This document shows, one piece after another, positions 1 to 9,686 of a stretch of DNA of 64,000 bases (within the stretch, counting starts at the first letter, position 1; the number at the start of each line of letters is the position of its first letter). This DNA comes from Leclercia adecarboxylata. Its GTDB lineage: Bacteria; Pseudomonadota; Gammaproteobacteria; Enterobacterales; Enterobacteriaceae. The stretch spans positions 806,001-870,000 of the forward strand of contig LR590464.1 in assembly GCA_901472455.1 (NCBI GenBank). The letters are read 5' to 3'. The notes beneath the pieces are model-generated. The model was given only the letters and a program-made list of their open reading frames with translations, did no database searches and was not told where the DNA came from. The translations under genes were made by a program, and so were the position numbers.

Positions 1-1381
1 GGCGTGGAGCGCGTTTGCGCGGACGACGATGGCGGCGACGCGGCGCTGGCTCTTCATCCAGCTCGCCCAGCATGTCTTTCTGCGCCGGTGGTGCAGAGAC
101 CTGGAACTCACCCCACCACTGCACCAGAAGCTGCAGTTCGCGGTTGTTTTCCGCTTCGGCACGCAGGGCCATCAGATCGTAAGCTGCGCGGAATTTTGGA
201 TGCTCCATTAACTTCCAGGCACGTTTACCCTGACGGCGGGACATCCGCAGCTGAAGCTGCCAGATATCACGCACCAGCGTGGTAATACGTTTCGGGATAG
301 CCAGCGAGCGGCAGGCTTCATCCAGCACATCGTTGGCGGCCAGCGCAAAGGCATCGTAATAGGCAAGGCCGCTTTCCTGGGCAATCTTCTGCGCGGTTTC
401 CAGCAGCGGATACCAGAACATCGCGGCAAAAAGGAACGCCGGGTTAACGCGCATATCGTTCTGAATGCGGTTATCGGTGTTCTTCAGCACCTGATCGATG
501 ATGCGTTCCATGGCGCTGTCACCTTTTTCGGTGAAGTTGCGCGTGATGGTCGGGAACAGAGGCTGGAACAGGCTGTATTCGCGCAGCAGCTGATAGGTAG
601 CAAAACCATGGCCCGCCTGCAGCAGCTTCAGCGACTCTTCAAACAGACGCGCCGGTGGCACATCGTTGATAAGCGTTGCCAGGCGCGGGATCGGCTCGGC
701 GGTTTCTGGGCTGATGCGCATATCGAGCTTGGCGGCAAAGCGCACGGCGCGCAGCATGCGCACCGGATCTTCACGGTAGCGCGTTTCCGGATTGCCGATC
801 AGGCGGATCAGACCCGCGTTCAGGTCCGGCACGCCGCCGACGAAATCGCGAACGGTAAAGTCAGCCACGCTGTAATAGAGGCTGTTGATGGTGAAATCGC
901 GACGCTGGGCATCTTCTTCGATAGAGCCAAAGATGTTGTCACGCAGCAGCATACCGTTCTGACCTTGTTGAGAGGTCGTGCGGTCTGATGGGGTGCCTTC
1001 GTGATGACCACGGAAAGTAGCGACTTCGATGATTTCTGGGCCAAACATGACGTGAGCAAGGCGGAAGCGACGACCGACCAGGCGGCAGTTACGGAATAAT
1101 TTACGCACCTGCTCAGGGGTGGCGCTGGTGGTCACGTCAAAATCTTTTGGCTTTTTGCCCAGCAGTAAGTCACGCACCCCGCCACCAACAAGATAGGCCT
1201 CATAGCCGGCTTTATTCAGGCGATAAAGGACCTTCAGGGCGTTTTCACTGATATCTTTGCGGGAAATAGCATGCTGCTCGCGCGGAATAACCGACATCGT
1301 ATTTTGAACAATGACGTCTTCCGCCATGCTCTCATCGCGGCTCAGCACCTTACGGCAAAAATTAGCGACTCGGGTAAAAAT
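1..1381 (-). CDS. pcnB: Poly(A) polymerase I, cut at the C-terminus by the window edge
   Basis: Adds 3' poly(A) tails to RNAs and so marks them for decay; it also controls ColE1-type plasmid copy number through RNA I. About 460 residues are readable without a net frame change, ending in the basic arginine-rich tail. Compared with the 465-residue E. coli protein only about five residues lie beyond base 1. The nucleotidyltransferase core shows YLVGGGVRD followed by the acidic pair in KDFDVT. The start is taken as an ATT codon at 1381-1379, preceded by GAGGTG. No in-frame ATG, GTG or TTG lies between the upstream in-frame TGA and codon 12, and the first residues then match E. coli PcnB, which is known to start at AUU. 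folK would follow outside the window. Confidence 0.93.
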   Translation of the reverse strand, partial: MFTRVANFCRKVLSRDESMAEDVIVQNTMSVIPREQHAISRKDISENALKVLYRLNKAGYEAYLVGGGVRDLLLGKKPKDFDVTTSATPEQVRKLFRNCRLVGRRFRLAHVMFGPEIIEVATFRGHHEGTPSDRTTSQQGQNGMLLRDNIFGSIEEDAQRRDFTINSLYYSVADFTVRDFVGGVPDLNAGLIRLIGNPETRYREDPVRMLRAVRFAAKLDMRISPETAEPIPRLATLINDVPPARLFEESLKLLQAGHGFATYQLLREYSLFQPLFPTITRNFTEKGDSAMERIIDQVLKNTDNRIQNDMRVNPAFLFAAMFWYPLLETAQKIAQESGLAYYDAFALAANDVLDEACRSLAIPKRITTLVRDIWQLQLRMSRRQGKRAWKLMEHPKFRAAYDLMALRAEAENNRELQLLVQWWGEFQVSAPPAQKDMLGELDEEPAPRRRHRRPRKRAPR

Positions 1382-1441
1382 AGTACACCTCGGTAGTGTG
1401 TGTTTCAGAATTCAGGACAAAAAATAGCGGCTAATCATAGC

Positions 1442-2325
1442 TCAGCGAGACGCATTTGAGAATGCTGGATTTTCGGCACGCGGTTTAGCGACCACCGGGA
1501 GACCGCTTTTGCCAGTAATTCCTCGGTTCGCAGATCCTGCCAACTCATGTGTTACATCCTGGTTTAGAAATTGTAAAGCATTGATAAGAACAGGGCGAGG
1601 ATCGCCTGTCGGTAATGCCGGGGCATGATTCTGTTTCGAGAGTTTCATCCCTTTTTCATTCACCACCAACGGCAAATGGATATAGTCCGGCACCGGCCAG
1701 CCAAATAGCTGGTAGAGCGAAATCTGCCGCACGGTGGGTTCGATCAGATCGGCACCGCGAACAATTTCATTTACTCCCTGGAAAATGGTCATCCACTACG
1801 ACCGCCAGGTTATACGCAAACAGCCCGTCGCGCCGATGGATAATGAAATCCTCGCCCGCCAGCCGGGGATCGGCATGGAGTTCGCCCTGTAGCTGGTCGG
1901 TAAACCAGGTCACCGGGTGCTGCTGCCACCACGCGCACCGCCGCGTTTTCCGGGCTGTGATGCAGGGTGCGGCAATGGCCGTCATAGACGCCGCCGACGC
2001 TCTGAATGCGCGCGCGGGTGCAGGTGCAGTAATAAGAGAGTCCCTGGGCGTGCAGCCAGGCCAGGCGTTCGCGATAGGCATCGTGACGCTGCGACTGCCA
2101 CAGCACGTCGCCGTCCCAGTGCAGGCCCGTAATGTTCCAGCTGACGCAGAATAGTCTCTGCTGCACCGGGAACTTCACGCGGGGGTCAATATCTTCGATA
2201 CGTACACGCCAGATACCCTGTCGGGCACGGGCTTGCAGATAACTGCCAAGTGCGGCAATGAGCGAGCCAAAATGCAGTTCGCCAGAGGGGGATGGCGCGA
2301 AGCGCCCAATATAGTCAGCAGGCAT
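1442..2325 (-). CDS. gluQ: Glutamyl-Q tRNA(Asp) synthetase, frame-broken
   Basis: A truncated paralogue of glutamyl-tRNA synthetase that attaches glutamate to the queuosine base of tRNA(Asp). The N-terminus carries the class I signature ([16 protein letters not shown]), and the KMSKS-like motif reads [12 protein letters not shown] zinc-binding segment ([10 protein letters not shown], then YDGHC) sits between them. The reading frame changes several times: near 2165 and 2120 (an out-of-frame patch of about 20 residues), near 1925, near 1785 and probably once more near 1535. Where the gene ends is therefore uncertain. One frame stops at 1442 after FSNAS, which resembles the E. coli C-terminus. 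It lies between dksA and pcnB, as in E. coli. Sequencing errors are more likely than real decay. Confidence 0.87.
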
Positions 2326-2348
2326 AATACACAGCGCAGAAAGTAATC

Positions 2349-2370
2349 AGGCGGGAGAAGACTCCCGCCT
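2349..2370 (-). terminator. Hairpin after dksA
   Basis: A perfect 9-base-pair inverted repeat, AGGCGGGAG / CTCCCGCCT with a 4-base loop, lies 26 bases beyond the dksA stop. The following minus-strand sequence is only moderately T-rich, so termination may be partial, with read-through into gluQ. Confidence 0.6.
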
Positions 2371-2396
2371 GTGATAGCGTTATGACAGGGTCGGAA

Positions 2397-2853
2397 TTAA
2401 CCGGCCATCTGTTTTTCGCGGATTTCTGCCAGCGTTTTGCAGTCGATACACAGGTCGGCTGTTGGACGGGCTTCCAGACGACGAATGCCGATCTCGACAC
2501 CGCAGGACTCGCAGAAGCCGAAATCTTCGTCTTCGACTTTTTTCAGCGTCTTTTCAATTTTCTTGATCAGTTTGCGTTCGCGGTCACGGTTACGCAGTTC
2601 AAGGCTGAACTCTTCTTCCTGGGCGGCACGGTCTACCGGGTCCGGGAAGTTAGCGGCTTCGTCCTGCATATGCGTAACGGTGCGATCGACTTCATCCCTA
2701 AGTTGATTACGCCATGCTTCAAAGGATTCGCTTGAAGTGCGACAGCTGGGCTTCGTTCATATACTCTTCGCCCGGCTTCTCTTGATACGGCTCCACCCCA
2801 GCGATGGCGAGAATACTCAGGGACGATGTTTTACGGTTTTGCCCTTCTTGCAT
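2397..2853 (-). CDS. dksA: RNA polymerase-binding transcription factor DksA, one frameshift
   Basis: Works with ppGpp in the secondary channel of RNA polymerase to adjust rRNA and amino-acid promoters in the stringent response. The ATG at 2853 follows a GGAG ribosome site and gives the usual N-terminus ([12 protein letters not shown]). The coiled-coil tip (FPDPVDRA) and the zinc finger (CESCG and CIDCK) are intact. The span is 457 nt, one base more than the 151-residue family needs. The extra base is in an AAA run near 2721, just after the motif FKRIL. The gene is essential for robust growth in this family, so I read this as a sequencing error. Confidence 0.95.
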
Positions 2854-2912
2854 GTTGCTTCTCCTTAACACGCACTATCGATCCCCGTGTTGGGGGAAAA
2901 ATCAGGCCGCTA

Positions 2913-2941
2913 TAAATAGCAGATGCTTTTCCGTAAGGCAA
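2913..2941 (-). promoter_or_regulatory. Candidate dksA promoter
   Basis: On the minus strand TTGCCT and TATTTA are separated by 17 bases, about 60 bases upstream of the dksA ATG. The match to sigma-70 is moderate and no start site can be proved from sequence. Confidence 0.4.
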
Positions 2942-3032
2942 TTATCTAAACGTAACAACTTGACAAGCCTGTGAGGAAAAGCGTATTTGCGCACCACGAC
3001 CAGAACACTTAATAAACAACGCTCAACCCCTT

Positions 3033-3736
3033 TTATAACGTGACGGGGAGAGCGGATCTCAGAGTTATATTATCGGCAGAAAGTTCCGCTTTATAAGCCA
3101 AAACTCTACCCCCTGCTTTTGTGCCTCATTCAACAGTTGCGCGTACTTAGGGTCAATATGGCGGGCAGGTGAGAATTTTCCAATTGCGCTGTGCAATACC
3201 GCAAAAAACAGCACGGCGCGCTTGCCTTCTGCCGCCACACTAATCAACTCCCGGAGATGCTTCTGCCCACGCAGCGTTACCGCATCCGGAAAGTAGCCAT
3301 TATCCCTGTCAGCTAACGTTACTGATTTCACTTCAATATAGCACTCGGGTTGATCCTCTGCCTGCAACAGAAAGTCAATTCTGCTGTTTTCAGCACCATA
3401 TTTCACTTCAGTTTTTAAGGAATTGTAGCCGCGCAGTTCAGGAATTAAATCCAGACTAATCGCCTCTTTCACCAACTGGTTGGCGCGCAGCGTATTGACA
3501 CAAATATATTCTCCCCCGGCGGTTTGGGTTATTTCCCAGGTATGAGGATATTTACGTTTGATATTGAGAGAGGTGGAGTACCAGACGGTATCCCCGGGAG
3601 TGGCGCAGCCGGTCATTGCCCCGGTATTCGGGCAGTGCAGGGTGAGGGTAACGCCCTCCGGCGTCACCACGTCGGCCAAAAAACGCTTGTAGCGCTGCAC
3701 CAGCGTGGCGGGTTGTAGGGCAGGGGTAAACTGCAT
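3033..3736 (-). CDS. sfsA: SfsA, DNA/RNA-binding nuclease-like protein, one frameshift
   Basis: Named for sugar fermentation stimulation in E. coli; the family has a restriction-endonuclease-like fold and binds nucleic acid, but its cell role is unsettled. Visible features are the N-terminal [11 protein letters not shown] segment and the nuclease-like core RIDFLLQ ... [11 protein letters not shown]. Near the C-terminus the frame breaks close to 3104, where one G is missing from the expected codon. Restoring it gives [11 protein letters not shown] and a stop at 3033-3035, so the protein would be 234 residues, as in E. coli. thpR lies 12 bases upstream and dksA downstream. Confidence 0.92.
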
Positions 3737-3748
3737 GCAGATCCCTTG

Positions 3749-4281
3749 TTATTCGGTAAGCGTCCAGCGCTGGAGCGGCGTATAGCGCGTGCGCCCGCCA
3801 GCAAAACGGCTCTCGTAGAGGACAAATTCCTTCACCGGAAACGCCCAATGAAAACCCGGCGGCGGAATGGCAACCGCGTGGCTGGCATCGCGCAGCAGGG
3901 TGATATGGGGGTGAAATGGCTGCGGGCTTTGATAGCAACCGCTGCGCGCCGCCTGGGCACGCAGCATATTGGCTAACTGCAATAATCCCCGCGGCGGCTG
4001 GCGCGTACCCAGCCAGACCACGCGGGAGGCGCAGCCACTGTCCGGCATCGTCCAGCGTCAGGGTAAACCCCGGCTGGCGGATACGCCGGCCATGGCCGCC
4101 AGCGCCTGACGTTTTTTCGTCGCTGACCTCCCCTAAAAACGCCAGCGTCAGGTGCAGGTTGGCCGCCGCCACCGGACGGCCTGCTTCCGGCGCGAAAATG
4201 GTCGGCGCGCCAGCGCACGACCTGGCGCTGGATTGCGGCAGGCATTTCAATGGCAAAAAACAGCCTTTTCGACTCAGACAT
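3749..4281 (-). CDS. thpR: RNA 2',3'-cyclic phosphodiesterase, frame-broken
   Basis: Member of the 2H phosphoesterase family, formerly LigT, which opens 2',3'-cyclic phosphates and can join tRNA halves in vitro. The two signature motifs are present: HLTLAFLG near residue 43 and HPHITLLRD in the C-terminal half. The start at 4281 gives MSESKRLFFAIEMP. The protein is split: the first 30 residues are in one frame, HLTLAFLGEVS in a second, and the C-terminal 90 residues ending WTLTE in a third, with breaks near 4190, 4110 and 4030. The total span of 533 nt fits the usual 176 residues. It precedes sfsA, probably in the same transcript. Confidence 0.87.
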
Positions 4282-4354
4282 ACGGGGCACTCGGTAATGA
4301 ATTGTGGCGATGCTACAATGTACGCCGTCTAAAGTTAACCCTCTGGAGCCATTC

Positions 4355-6789
4355 GTGTCCTTGTTGCCGGTCGCCGCTGTCCTTCCTGAACTTCTCCTCG
4401 CGTTACAACACGCCCCCCAGGTTCTGCTTACTGCGCCCACCGGTGCGGGTAAATCGACGTGGCCTGCCGCTGCAAATCCTGGCGCAGGGGGGAATTAACG
4501 GCAAAATTATTCTGCTCGAACCGCGCCGGATCGCCGCCCGTAATGTCGCGGAGCGGCTGGCAGATTTGTTGGGTGAAAAGCCGGGGGAGACGGTGGGTTA
4601 CCGGATGCGCGCCGAAACCTGCGTGGGGGCGAATACCCGGCTGGAGGTGGTCACCGAGGGGATCCTGACCCGGATGTTGCAGCACGATCCCGAGCTGACC
4701 GGCGTGGGGCTGGTGATCCTTGATGAGTTCCACGAGCGCAGCCTGCAGGCGGATCTGGCCCTGGCGCTGCTGCTGGATGTCCCAGCAGGGGCTGCGTGAA
4801 GATCTCAAACTGCTGATCATGTCCGCGACACTGGATAACGATCGGCTCCAGCGTCTGCTGCCAGAGGCACCGACCCTCGTTTCTGAAGGGCGCACCTTTC
4901 CCGTTGAGCGACGCTATCAGTCGCTACCGGCGCAGCTGCGTTTCGACGAAGCGGTGGCGGTGGCGACCGCCGAGCTGCTGCGTCAGGAGCCTGGCTCGCT
5001 GCTGGCTCTTTTTACCGGGCGTTAGCGAGATCCAGCGCGTGCAGGAGCAGCTCGCCCGTCGTGTAGCCAGTGACGTGGTGCTCTGTCCGCTGTATGGCGC
5101 GCTATCGCTGACCGAGCAGCGTAAGGCGATCCTGCCCGCCCCGGCCGGACAGCGCAAAGTGGTGCTGGCGACCAACATTGCGGAAACCAGTCTGACTATT
5201 GAAGGCATCCGGCTGGTGGTGGATTCGGCCCCAGGAGCGGGTAGCGAATTTCGATCCGCGCACCGGCCTTACCCGGCTGGTGACCCAGCGCGTCAGCCAG
5301 GCGTCGATGACCCAACGCGCCGGGCGTGCCGGGCGACTGGAACCGGGCATCTGCCTGCATCTGACACCGTTCGAGCAGGCCGAGCGCGCGGCAGCCCAGG
5401 GCACGCCGGAAATTTTGCAAAGCGATCTCAGCGGATTGCTGATGGAGTTGCTGCAGTGGGGTTGCCGGGATCCGGCGCAGTTGAGCTGGCTGGATCTGCC
5501 GCCTGCGACTAACCTTGCTGCGGCCCGCCGCCTGTTAACCCAGCTTGGGGGCGCTGGCGGGGGAGCAACTTACCGCTCACGGGCAGAAGATGGCGAAGCT
5601 CGGCAGCGATCCACGGCTGGCGGCAATGCTGGCCAGCGCCTTGGGTGAAGACGAAATTGCGACGGCGGCAAAACTGGCGGCTATCCTTGAACAGCCGCCG
5701 CGAGGCAGCAACAGCGATCTGGCCCAGGCGTTCTCACGCAATCAGCCGGAGTGGCAGCAGCGCGCCCGGCAGTTAAATGCGCGCCTCAACAACCGCGGCG
5801 GCACCCCGGACAGCGACCACGTCCCCGCGCTGCTGGCAAAAGCGTTTCCCGACCGGATTGCCCGCCGTCGCGGGCTTGATGGCCGCTACCAGCTGGCGAA
5901 CGGCATGGGGGCCATGCTGCAGAGCGATGACGCCATGACCCGTCACGAGTGGTTGATTGCGCCGTCACTGCTGCAGGGCAGCCAGTCGCCGGACGCCCGC
6001 ATTTTGTTGGGCTTAGCCGTGGATATTGATGCCCTGATAACTGCCTCCCCTGGCCTGGTGACGCAGTCTGATACCGTCGAGTGGGATGATGCCCAGGGTA
6101 CGCTGAAGGCTTTTCGCCGGGCGCAGATTGGCCGCCTGACGGTGAACGTGAAGCCGTTGGCGAAGCCGTCGGAAGAGGAATTGCATCAGGCGATGCTCAA
6201 CGGCATCCGTGATAAAGGGCTAAGCGTGCTGAACTGGACCCCTGAGGCGGAGCAGTACCGAATCCGCCTGCACTGCGCGGCGCAGTGGCTGCCGGAGTGT
6301 GACTGGCCCGCAGTAGATGAAGCGTCGCTGCTGGCCAATCTGGAAAACTGGTTACTGCCGCAAATGCATGGCGTACACTCCCTGCGCGCGTTGAAAGCGC
6401 TGGATGTTAAGGTGGCGTTACAGAACTTAACCGACTGGTCGTTACGTCAGCGTCTGGATACTGAGCTTCCGGGGCATTACACTGTGCCGACCGGCAGCCG
6501 GATAGCCATTCGTTATCATGAAGATAATCCTCCGGCGCTGGCGGTACGGATGCAGGAGATGTTTGGCGAGGCGACCACGCCTGCCATTGCCCAGGGCCGC
6601 GTGCCGCTGGTGCTGGAGCTGTTGTCACCGGCCCAGCGCCCGCTGCAGATCACTCGCGATCTGGGGGCTTTCTGGGCTGGAAGCTACCGCGAGGTGCAAA
6701 AAGAGATGAAAGGACGCTATCCGAAGCATGTCTGGCCGGACGATCCGGCGAATACCGCGCCAACCCGGCGCACGAAAAAGTATTCGTAA
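4355..6789 (+). CDS. hrpB: ATP-dependent helicase HrpB, five frameshifts
   Basis: A DExH-box helicase of the HrpA/HrpB family whose substrate is not well defined. In order: Walker A (TAPTGAGKST), DEFH box, MSATLDN, ATNIAETS, QRAGRAGR, then the HrpB-specific C-terminal domain ending RRTKKYS. The start is the GTG at 4355, giving VSLLPVAAVLPELL. Frame changes occur near 4463, 4787, 5012, 5232 and 5548. In each case a single extra C or G in a short run explains the break, and homology resumes at once. The corrected length is about 810 residues. It is divergent from thpR and tandem with mrcB, as in E. coli. Confidence 0.93.
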
Positions 6790-6807
6790 CGGCGCGGGTG
6801 CGCGCTA

Positions 6808-6845
6808 AGGCCTTCATCCCGGCCTTCTCCTGCAAGGAGAGGGCG
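6808..6845 (-). repeat. REP-like palindrome, partial copy D
   Basis: A degenerate and shorter copy of the GGAGAGGG / CCCTCTCC element seen complete at 15706, 19046 and 25819, in minus orientation. The core is an imperfect hairpin, followed by the GCCGGGATGAAGGC tail (compare GCCGGGGTGAGGGC). It lies in the 141-base gap between hrpB and mrcB. Confidence 0.6.
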
Positions 6846-6930
6846 TAAATTTTGAGAGATTTCTTCTTCCTCCATCAGGGGGAAGAACTGAGAATCGGGC
6901 CCTTGCGCCTGATAGTTGCGGAGAGAGAGC

Positions 6931-9452
6931 ATGGCGGGGAATGACCGCGAGCCAATAGGACGTAAAGGAAAACCTTCGCGTCCGGCGAAAGAAAAAGCAG
7001 GCCGTCGTCGCCTCAGTGATGAGGAGTATGACGACGTTGATAATGAGTATGAGGATGAGGCGCCCGTGCCACGTAAAGGAAAAGGCAAAAAAGGTAAACC
7101 TCGCGGCAAACGCGGCTGGTTCTGGCTGCTGCTGAAGCTATTTATTGTTTTCATCGTCCTGCTGGCGATCTACGGCGTCTATCTGGACCAGAAGATCCGT
7201 AGCCGTATCGACGGTAAAGTCTGGCAGCTGCCAGCGGCGGTGTATGGCCGGATGGTCAACCTCGAGCCGGAAATGACCATCAGCAAGAACGAGATGGTCA
7301 AGCTGCTGGAGGCCACCCAGTACCGCCAGGTGACGAAGATGACGCGTCCCGGCGAGTTTACGGTGCAGGCGAAAAGCATCGAGATGATCCGCCGTCCGTT
7401 TGACTTCCCGGACAGTAAAGAGGGGCAGGTGCGCGCGCGTCTGACCTTCGATGGCGATCATATCGACACCATCGAGAACATGGACAACAACCGTCAGTTC
7501 GGTTTCTTCCGTCTCGATCCGCGACTGATCACCATGCTCTCCTCGCCAAACGGCGAGCAGCGTCTGTTTGTCGCGCGTAACGGTTTCCCGGATCTGCTGG
7601 TGGATACCCTGCTGGCGACCGAAGACCGTCACTTCTATGAACATGATGGTGTCAGCCTGTACTCCATTGGCCGTGCGGTGCTGGCGAACCTGACTGCCGG
7701 ACGGACGGTGCAGGGGGCAAGTACCCTGACCCAGCAGCTGGTGAAAAACCTGTTCCTCTCCAGCGAACGCTCTTACTGGCGTAAGGCCAACGAAGCGTAC
7801 ATGGCGGTGCTGATGGATGCCCGCTACAGCAAAGATCGCATTCTTGAGCTGTATATGAACGAGGTCTACCTCGGTCAGAGCGGCGACAATGAAATCCGCG
7901 GCTTCCCGCTGGCGAGCCTCTACTACTTTGGTCGTCCGGTGGAAGAGCTGAGCCTCGACCAACAGGCACTGCTGGTGGGGATGGTGAAAGGGGCGTCGAT
8001 CTACAACCCGTGGCGTAACCCGAAACTGGCGCTGGAGCGTCGTAATCTGGTGCTGCGTCTGCTGCAACAGCAGCAGGTGATCGACCAGGAGCTGTACGAC
8101 ATGCTCAGTGCGCGTCCGTTAGGCGTTCAGCCGCGCGGCGGCGTGATCTCCCCGCAGCCTGCCTTTATGCAGATGGTGCGTCAGGAGCTGCAAACCAAGC
8201 TGGGCGACAAAGTTAAAGATCTCTCCGGCGTGAAGATCTTCACCACCTTTGACTCAGTGGCGCAGGACGCTGCAGAGAAAGCGGCGGTGGAAGGCATTCC
8301 GGCGCTGAAAAAGCAGCGTAAGCTAAGCGATCTGGAAACCGCGATGGTGGTGGTCGATCGTACCACCGGTGAAGTGCGGGCCATGGTCGGTGGGGCAGAG
8401 CCGCAGTTTGCGGGCTACAACCGCGCGATGCAGGCACGCCGTTCGATCGGCTCCCTGGCAAAACCGGCGACCTATCTCACCGCGTTAAGCCAGCCGAACC
8501 AGTATCGTCTGAACACCTGGATTGCCGATGCTCCGATTGCCCTGCGCCAGCCAAACGGACAGGTGTGGTCGCCGCAGAACGACGACAAACAGTACAGCGG
8601 CCAGGTCATGCTGGTGGATGCCCTGACGCGTTCCATGAACGTGCCGACGGTTAACCTCGGGATGGCGCTGGGTCTGCCAGCCGTTACCGATACCTGGCTG
8701 AAGCTGGGAGTGCCGAAAGATCAGCTGCATCCGGTTCCGGCCATGCTGTTAGGGGCGTTGAACCTGACGCCGATCGAAGTGGCGCAGGCGTTCCAGACCA
8801 TCGCCAGCGGCGGTAACCGTGCACCGCTCTCTGCGCTGCGTTCGGTGATTGCCGAAGATGGCACCCCGCTGTACCAGAGCTTCCCGCAGGCTGAGCGTGC
8901 CGTACCGGCGCAGGCCGCGTATATGACGCTGTGGACCATGCAGCAGGTAGTGCAGCGCGGGACCGGTCGCCAGCTTGGCGCGAAGTATCCGGGTCTGCAT
9001 CTGGCGGGTAAAACCGGGACCACCAACAACAACGTCGATACCTGGTTTGCGGGCATCGACGGGCGTGAAGTGGTGATCACCTGGGTAGGACGCGACAACA
9101 ACCAGCCGACGAAACTGTATGGTGCCAGCGGGCGATGTCGATTTACCAGCGCTATCTGGCTAACCAGTCGCCGGTTCCGTTAACCCTGACGCCACCGGAA
9201 GATATCGTGAACATGGGCGTGGATGAGTCGGGTAACTTCGTGTGTGGTGGCGGAATGCGTAGCGTTCCGGTCTGGACCGCGAACCCGGACTCCTTATGCC
9301 AGGCGCCAGTACCGGAGCCGACGGGCAACCCGTTTGAGCAGTCTTCTCCTCAGCAGCCGCAGCAGCAGCAACAACAGCCGCAGCAGCAGAATGAGAAGAA
9401 AGACAGCGACGGTGTCGCAGGCTGGATCAAGGATATGTTCGGCGGTAATTAA
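6931..9452 (+). CDS. mrcB: Penicillin-binding protein 1B, one frameshift
   Basis: Bifunctional inner-membrane murein synthase. The ATG at 6931 follows GGAGAG. An acidic and lysine-rich cytoplasmic tail precedes one membrane anchor (residues about 64-87). The glycosyltransferase domain shows [10 protein letters not shown] and [12 protein letters not shown]. The transpeptidase domain shows the active serine in SLAK, the SMN triad and KTGTT. One G is missing near 9133 (GGGCG instead of GGGGCG), which moves the last 105 residues to another frame. The protein ends in a glutamine-rich segment followed by [10 protein letters not shown]. Corrected length is about 840 residues, close to the 844 of E. 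coli. Confidence 0.96.
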
Positions 9453-9457
9453 TCATC

Positions 9458-9487
9458 AGTCCCTCTCCTGCGGGAGAGGGACTTTTC
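9458..9487 (+). terminator. Intrinsic terminator of mrcB
   Basis: AGTCCCTCTCC pairs with GGAGAGGGACT over 11 bases with a 4-base loop, and TTTT follows at once. It begins 6 bases after the mrcB stop. Its core is the same CCCTCTCC / GGAGAGGG palindrome as the REP-like repeats of this window. Confidence 0.85.
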
Positions 9488-9593
9488 ACCTCAATTCAAC
9501 ATCCCTTCAACAGTAAAACCCCTCGTTTATTAACCCTGCATTTTCCATTGTTTAATTCTTATACCCCTCAATTCCTGTAGGGCCGCATATCAC

Positions 9594-9650
9594 TTGCTAT
9601 GCCGTGAATGTTTCGCATAATATGCTGCGGTCATAATAATAATTCTCGTT
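9594..9650 (+). promoter_or_regulatory. Candidate fhuA promoter with Fur box
   Basis: TTGCTA (9594-9599) and CATAAT (9616-9621) are 16 bases apart. Starting at 9632 is a 19-base stretch resembling the Fur consensus in its ATAATAATAAT half and weaker in the right half. The arrangement, with the box at the expected start region, fits iron-repressed transcription of the fhu genes as known in E. coli; the exact sites are inferred. Confidence 0.55.
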
Positions 9651-9686
9651 TACGTTATCATTCACGCTTCCATCAGAGACATACCA

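Noticed and set aside
4282..4354. A promoter for hrpB with TACAAT at 4314
   Set aside because: No acceptable -35 box at 16-18 bases; listed only as a possibility not strong enough to annotate.
7138..8067. A 309-codon open frame antisense to mrcB
   Set aside because: Histidine- and glutamine-rich translation typical of a reversed coding strand, with no upstream signals.
9340..9400. CAG/CAA repeat tract as a mobile or unstable repeat
   Set aside because: It encodes the glutamine-rich tail that PBP1B also has in E. coli.
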